A stretch of 64,000 nt of DNA from Porticoccus sp002341315 (lineage in GTDB: Bacteria; Pseudomonadota; Gammaproteobacteria; Pseudomonadales; Porticoccaceae), in NCBI RefSeq assembly GCF_047634355.1, contig NZ_JBLIAL010000003.1. One strand, written 5' to 3'. How positions within the stretch are numbered: the stretch's first letter is position 1; the number at the start of each line of letters is the position of its first letter. Shown here one piece after another: positions 61,227 to 64,000 of this stretch. Under the pieces are notes generated by a model that was not told where the DNA came from, ran no database searches, and saw only the letters and a program-made list of their open reading frames with translations. Position numbers and translations under genes: made by a program.

Positions 61227-62495
61227 ATGGGAAAGTTAAAATTACACTGGCAGATGTTGATTGCGATTCTTGCCGCCGTCGTCATCGGCCTTCTGTTCGA
61301 TGTGAAAACCACCGTGCTGGGTGTGAGCCTCTACAGTATCTTTGACTTTATCGGGATGCTGTTTCTCAACGCGCTGAAGATGCTCATTGTGCCCTTGGTG
61401 ATGTCCTCAATCATCGTGGGTATCGCCGGTCTGGGTGGGAGCGACAATCTTGGACGCCTCGGAGCCAAGACCATTGGTTTCTACCTTTGCAGCAGCCTGC
61501 TGGCAATTCTGGTGGGTCTGTTGCTGGTCAATCTCCTGTCCCCCGGTGTTGTTGACGGTGAGGCAGCGGGCAGTCGGCTCAATCTCAGCGAACCGGAGGC
61601 GGTATCTTCCCAACTGGCGGCTGTCGAGGGCCGCGGTGTCGGTGATATTACCGGAGTATTTCTGCGAATGGTGCCGCCCAATGTGATTAAGGCAGCGGCA
61701 GATGGACAGATGCTGGGGCTGATTTTTTTCAGTCTGTTGTTCGGTGTGTTCATGACGCGCATCAGTAAGCAACCCGCGCAGACCCTGTTGGGTTTCTGGA
61801 ATGGTGTTTACGAGACCATGATGGAAATTACTCTGTTTATCATGAAATTTGCGCCGCTGGGGGTGTTGGGGCTGGTCGCCAAAACCATCCTGGCTACCGG
61901 GTTCGATGCCTTCCAGCCTTTGATGATGTTTTTTATTACGGTGGTACTGGCATTGGCAATTCATACTTTTGTTATCCTTGCATTGGTTCTGCGATTCGCC
62001 GGTCTGAACCCGTTGAAGCATTACCGGGCCATGCTGCCGGCCATGCTCACCGCATTTTCAACAGCCTCTTCATCCGGCACGTTGCCGGTGACGATCGAAT
62101 GTGTGGAAAAAAATGCCGGGGTCTCCAATCGCACCAGTGCCTTTGTGCTGCCGTTGGGTGCCACTATCAATATGGACGGTACGGCGCTCTACGAGTGCGT
62201 CGCTGCTATCTTTATCGCTCAGGCCTATGGTCTGGAACTCAGTTTTGTCACCCAGTTTACGATTGTACTGGTGGCGCTGCTGACATCGATTGGGGTGGCG
62301 GGGATTCCGTCGGCCAGTCTGGTGGCCATTACGGTGATTCTCGGGGTCATTGGCCTGCCGCTGGAAGCGATCGGCATGTTGCTGGTGACTGATCGTATTC
62401 TGGATATGTTGCGAACCTCAGTGAACGTTTTCAGTGATTCCTGTGGCGCAGTGGTCATTGCCAGAAGTGAGGGTGAGCAGGGCTTGCTCGTTTGA
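61227..62495 (+). CDS. Dicarboxylate/amino acid:cation symporter (GltP/DctA family)
   Basis: 422 residues with the glutamate transporter fold. HP1 serine motif STASSSGTLPVT, TM7 NMDGTALYE, HP2 SIGVAGIPSASLV and TM8 VTDRILDMLRTSVNVFSD carry the substrate Asp/Arg/Asn positions. It imports glutamate, aspartate or C4-dicarboxylates with Na+ or H+; the exact substrate is not fixed by the sequence. An intrinsic terminator follows immediately. Confidence 0.93.
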   Translation: MGKLKLHWQMLIAILAAVVIGLLFDVKTTVLGVSLYSIFDFIGMLFLNALKMLIVPLVMSSIIVGIAGLGGSDNLGRLGAKTIGFYLCSSLLAILVGLLLVNLLSPGVVDGEAAGSRLNLSEPEAVSSQLAAVEGRGVGDITGVFLRMVPPNVIKAAADGQMLGLIFFSLLFGVFMTRISKQPAQTLLGFWNGVYETMMEITLFIMKFAPLGVLGLVAKTILATGFDAFQPLMMFFITVVLALAIHTFVILALVLRFAGLNPLKHYRAMLPAMLTAFSTASSSGTLPVTIECVEKNAGVSNRTSAFVLPLGATINMDGTALYECVAAIFIAQAYGLELSFVTQFTIVLVALLTSIGVAGIPSASLVAITVILGVIGLPLEAIGMLLVTDRILDMLRTSVNVFSDSCGAVVIARSEGEQGLLV

Positions 62496-62497
62496 TT

Positions 62498-62522
62498 AAA
62501 GCCCGGCACCCCGCCGGGCTTT
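62498..62522 (+). terminator. Intrinsic terminator between the symporter and pit genes
   Basis: AAAGCCCGGC and GCCGGGCTTT pair around ACCCC, two bases after the stop codon. The T tract is short, so strength is uncertain; it may act in both directions. Confidence 0.8.
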
Positions 62523-62534
62523 CGGCTTCTCCCG

Positions 62535-63809
62535 CTAGCCGAAGATGCTCTTGATTATATAGAAGAACAGAATGGCCAGTCCGGCGCCAGCGGGCAGGGT
62601 CACCAGCCAGGACATAAAAATTGTGCCGACGACGCGCAGATTGAGGGCTGCGATGCCGCGGGCCAACCCGACACCCAGTACGGCACCGACCAACGTGTGC
62701 GTCGTGGAGATTGGCAGGCCAGTGCCCGATGCCAGTACCACGGTTGCCGCCGCACCCAACTCGGCGGCAAAGCCCCGACTCGGGGTCAACTCGGTAATCT
62801 TTTTCCCCACGGTGCCCATGACTTTGAAGCCATAGGTGGCCAGCCCCAATATGATGCCAATTCCGCCAAGTAACAGAATCCAGCGCGGCATTACAGCTTG
62901 TGCCTCAACAGCCCCCGAGTTGATCACGCTGACGACGGCCGCTAGTGGACCGACCGCATTGGCCACATCATTGGAACCATGGGCAAATGCCATGGCGCAG
63001 GCGGTGAAGATCATCAGCACGGCAAAAACCCGTTCCACGCTGGCAAACCGGTTGTTTTTCTCCGCTGCTTCATCCCGTTTAACCCGTTGCAGTAGCAGGG
63101 TTCCCAGAGCCATGACCAGCAGGCCGATCACAATGGCAATCAGCGTACATTGGCCGAAAGAGAGGCTGATGCCCATGTCCCGGAAAACATATTTGACCCC
63201 TTTGAGCATGGTTACCATGGCAATCAGAAAGCCGACGGCAAACATGTAAAAGGGAATAATTTTCTTGGCCCGCATGAACGGGTCGTCCTGGGTCAGGATC
63301 AGCTTTTGTACACTGCGAAACAGCATGTAAGAGAGAGCCCCCGCTAGCAATGGTGAGACGACCCAGCTGGCGACGATATTGCCCACCTTGCCCCAATTGA
63401 CTGAATCCACAGAAATTCCCACTGCTGCAAAGCCAACAATGGCACCCACGATGGAATGCGTGGTCGAGACCGGCCAGCCCATGATGCTGGCCAACATCAG
63501 CCAGGTCCCCGCAGCCAGCAACGCCGACATCATACCGAATACCAGCAGTTCGGGTGAGTTGGCCAGTACTGATGGATCAATGATGCCTTTGCGTATGGTG
63601 TCTGTGACGGCACCGCCCGCGAGATAGGCGCCGGCAAACTCAAAGACCATGGCGATGAGTATGGCCTGTTTGACAGTCAGCGCCCTGGAGCCCACTGAGG
63701 TGCCCATGGCGTTGGCCACATCGTTGGCCCCGACTCCCCAGGCCATAAATACGCCAAATACACAGGCGAGGATAATCAATAACTGACCGTGTTCAGCAAG
63801 TAGGGTCAT
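62535..63809 (-). CDS. pit: Inorganic phosphate transporter, Pit family
   Basis: 424 residues, about 11 membrane helices. The two PHO-4 repeats are marked by GANDVANAMGTSVGS and GSNDVANAVGPLAA, and each half has a STTHTLVGA/STTHSIVGA motif. It takes up metal-phosphate with protons at low affinity. The upstream gene is a DUF47 PhoU-like protein, the standard partner of this Pit subgroup, 29 bases away. Confidence 0.95.
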   Translation of the reverse strand: MTLLAEHGQLLIILACVFGVFMAWGVGANDVANAMGTSVGSRALTVKQAILIAMVFEFAGAYLAGGAVTDTIRKGIIDPSVLANSPELLVFGMMSALLAAGTWLMLASIMGWPVSTTHSIVGAIVGFAAVGISVDSVNWGKVGNIVASWVVSPLLAGALSYMLFRSVQKLILTQDDPFMRAKKIIPFYMFAVGFLIAMVTMLKGVKYVFRDMGISLSFGQCTLIAIVIGLLVMALGTLLLQRVKRDEAAEKNNRFASVERVFAVLMIFTACAMAFAHGSNDVANAVGPLAAVVSVINSGAVEAQAVMPRWILLLGGIGIILGLATYGFKVMGTVGKKITELTPSRGFAAELGAAATVVLASGTGLPISTTHTLVGAVLGVGLARGIAALNLRVVGTIFMSWLVTLPAGAGLAILFFYIIKSIFG

Positions 63810-63838
63810 TGGTTTGAATTCCCGTTTTCTGGTTTTGG

Positions 63839-64000
63839 TTACCGGGCGAGAAGCAACTGTAGTTTGCCGCCCACACTCTGAGACAGATCGGCGACTTCGC
63901 CAATGATATCGATGACTTGATAAAGAAATATCACGTTGATCGGGGGTAAATCGAGTTCAAGTTTGAACAGATGATGCCGGATAGTCTGCTCGAGGTGATC
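63839..64000 (-). CDS. DUF47/PhoU-like phosphate transport accessory protein, C-terminal end
   Basis: Only the last 53 codons are in the window; the start lies beyond the right edge. The helical sequence NVIFLYQVIDIIGEVADLSQ and the ending KLQLLLAR match the C-terminus of the TIGR00153/DUF47 family, which accompanies Pit transporters. It is in operon order directly upstream of pit. Confidence 0.85.
   Translation of the reverse strand, partial: DHLEQTIRHHLFKLELDLPPINVIFLYQVIDIIGEVADLSQSVGGKLQLLLAR

Noticed and set aside
61407..62021. Antisense ORF of 204 codons in the symporter gene
   Set aside because: Low-complexity Gln/His-rich translation typical of shadow frames.
1..64000. tRNA, rRNA, CRISPR arrays, prophage or transposase genes
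   Set aside because: None were seen on reading both strands; weak tRNA candidates could be missed without a dedicated search.

Overview
The window is a dense stretch of gammaproteobacterial chromosome with about 58 protein genes on both strands. I see no rRNA, tRNA, CRISPR array, prophage or intact insertion sequence. From memory, several blocks keep the gene order of Pseudomonas aeruginosa: def-fmt-rsmB-trkA with tsaP-dprA-tsaC-hemF-aroE; coxB-coxA-cox11-coxC-DUF2909-SURF1-ctaA-ctaB-sco; znuBC-zur/znuA-thrB-polA-engB-cytochrome c4-dsbA; and rho-trxA-ppx. Base composition is moderate and the blocks are joined differently than in Pseudomonas. This points to a Pseudomonadales/Cellvibrionales-type, aerobic, probably marine or aquatic bacterium. 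The taxonomic guess is inference.

Layout. 1-2.7 kb: 3' part of glmU and complete glmS (UDP-GlcNAc synthesis), then a 440-base gap holding the glmS-downstream (attTn7-type) region. 3.2-7.5 kb: hexR-type sugar regulator with a perfect operator-like palindrome, divergent uvrD, and a lone TRAP solute-binding lipoprotein. 7.5-16 kb: a long minus-strand run def-fmt-rsmB-trkA-trkH-TPR-rimB-rimK-M14 deacylase (protein maturation, rRNA methylation, K+ uptake, S6 glutamylation). 16.1-22.4 kb: tsaP, dprA, purE, tsaC, hemF, aroE, gamma-carbonic anhydrase and yheV. 22.4-24.4 kb: an unknown helical protein and DinF. 24.6-33.4 kb: a complete aa3-type cytochrome c oxidase locus with copper and heme A assembly factors. 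33.4-37.5 kb: zinc uptake (znuBC, zur, znuA) and a ThrB-like protein that has lost its catalytic residues. 37.6-42.9 kb: polA, two tandem small RNAs, engB, cytochrome c4, dsbA. 43-45.4 kb: serC-serA. 45.4-51 kb: a sensory operon of a TonB-dependent receptor fused to an ABC-type solute-binding domain, followed by an overlapping hybrid histidine kinase with HPt. 51.2-55.4 kb: pdxH, rho, trxA, ppx. 55.8-64 kb: an orphan arsenite-methyltransferase-like gene, hemW, lpxR, an LplT-type transporter/acyltransferase fusion, a GltP-type symporter, a Pit phosphate transporter and the end of its DUF47/PhoU-like partner.

Most noteworthy. (1) Between polA and engB, the position of Spot 42 in enterics and ErsA in pseudomonads, there are two paralogous sRNA genes in tandem. 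Each has a TCTCCCCAA core, a second CCCCAA motif, a near-identical intrinsic terminator and a GAACTY-N16-ACWAA sigma-E-like promoter. (2) The 998-residue receptor/binding-protein fusion still carries a signal-peptide-like segment at its internal junction and is coupled by an 8-base overlap to a hybrid kinase. (3) The ThrB-family protein has lost the HxD, Asn and second Asp of the kinase site while keeping the fold and the locus.
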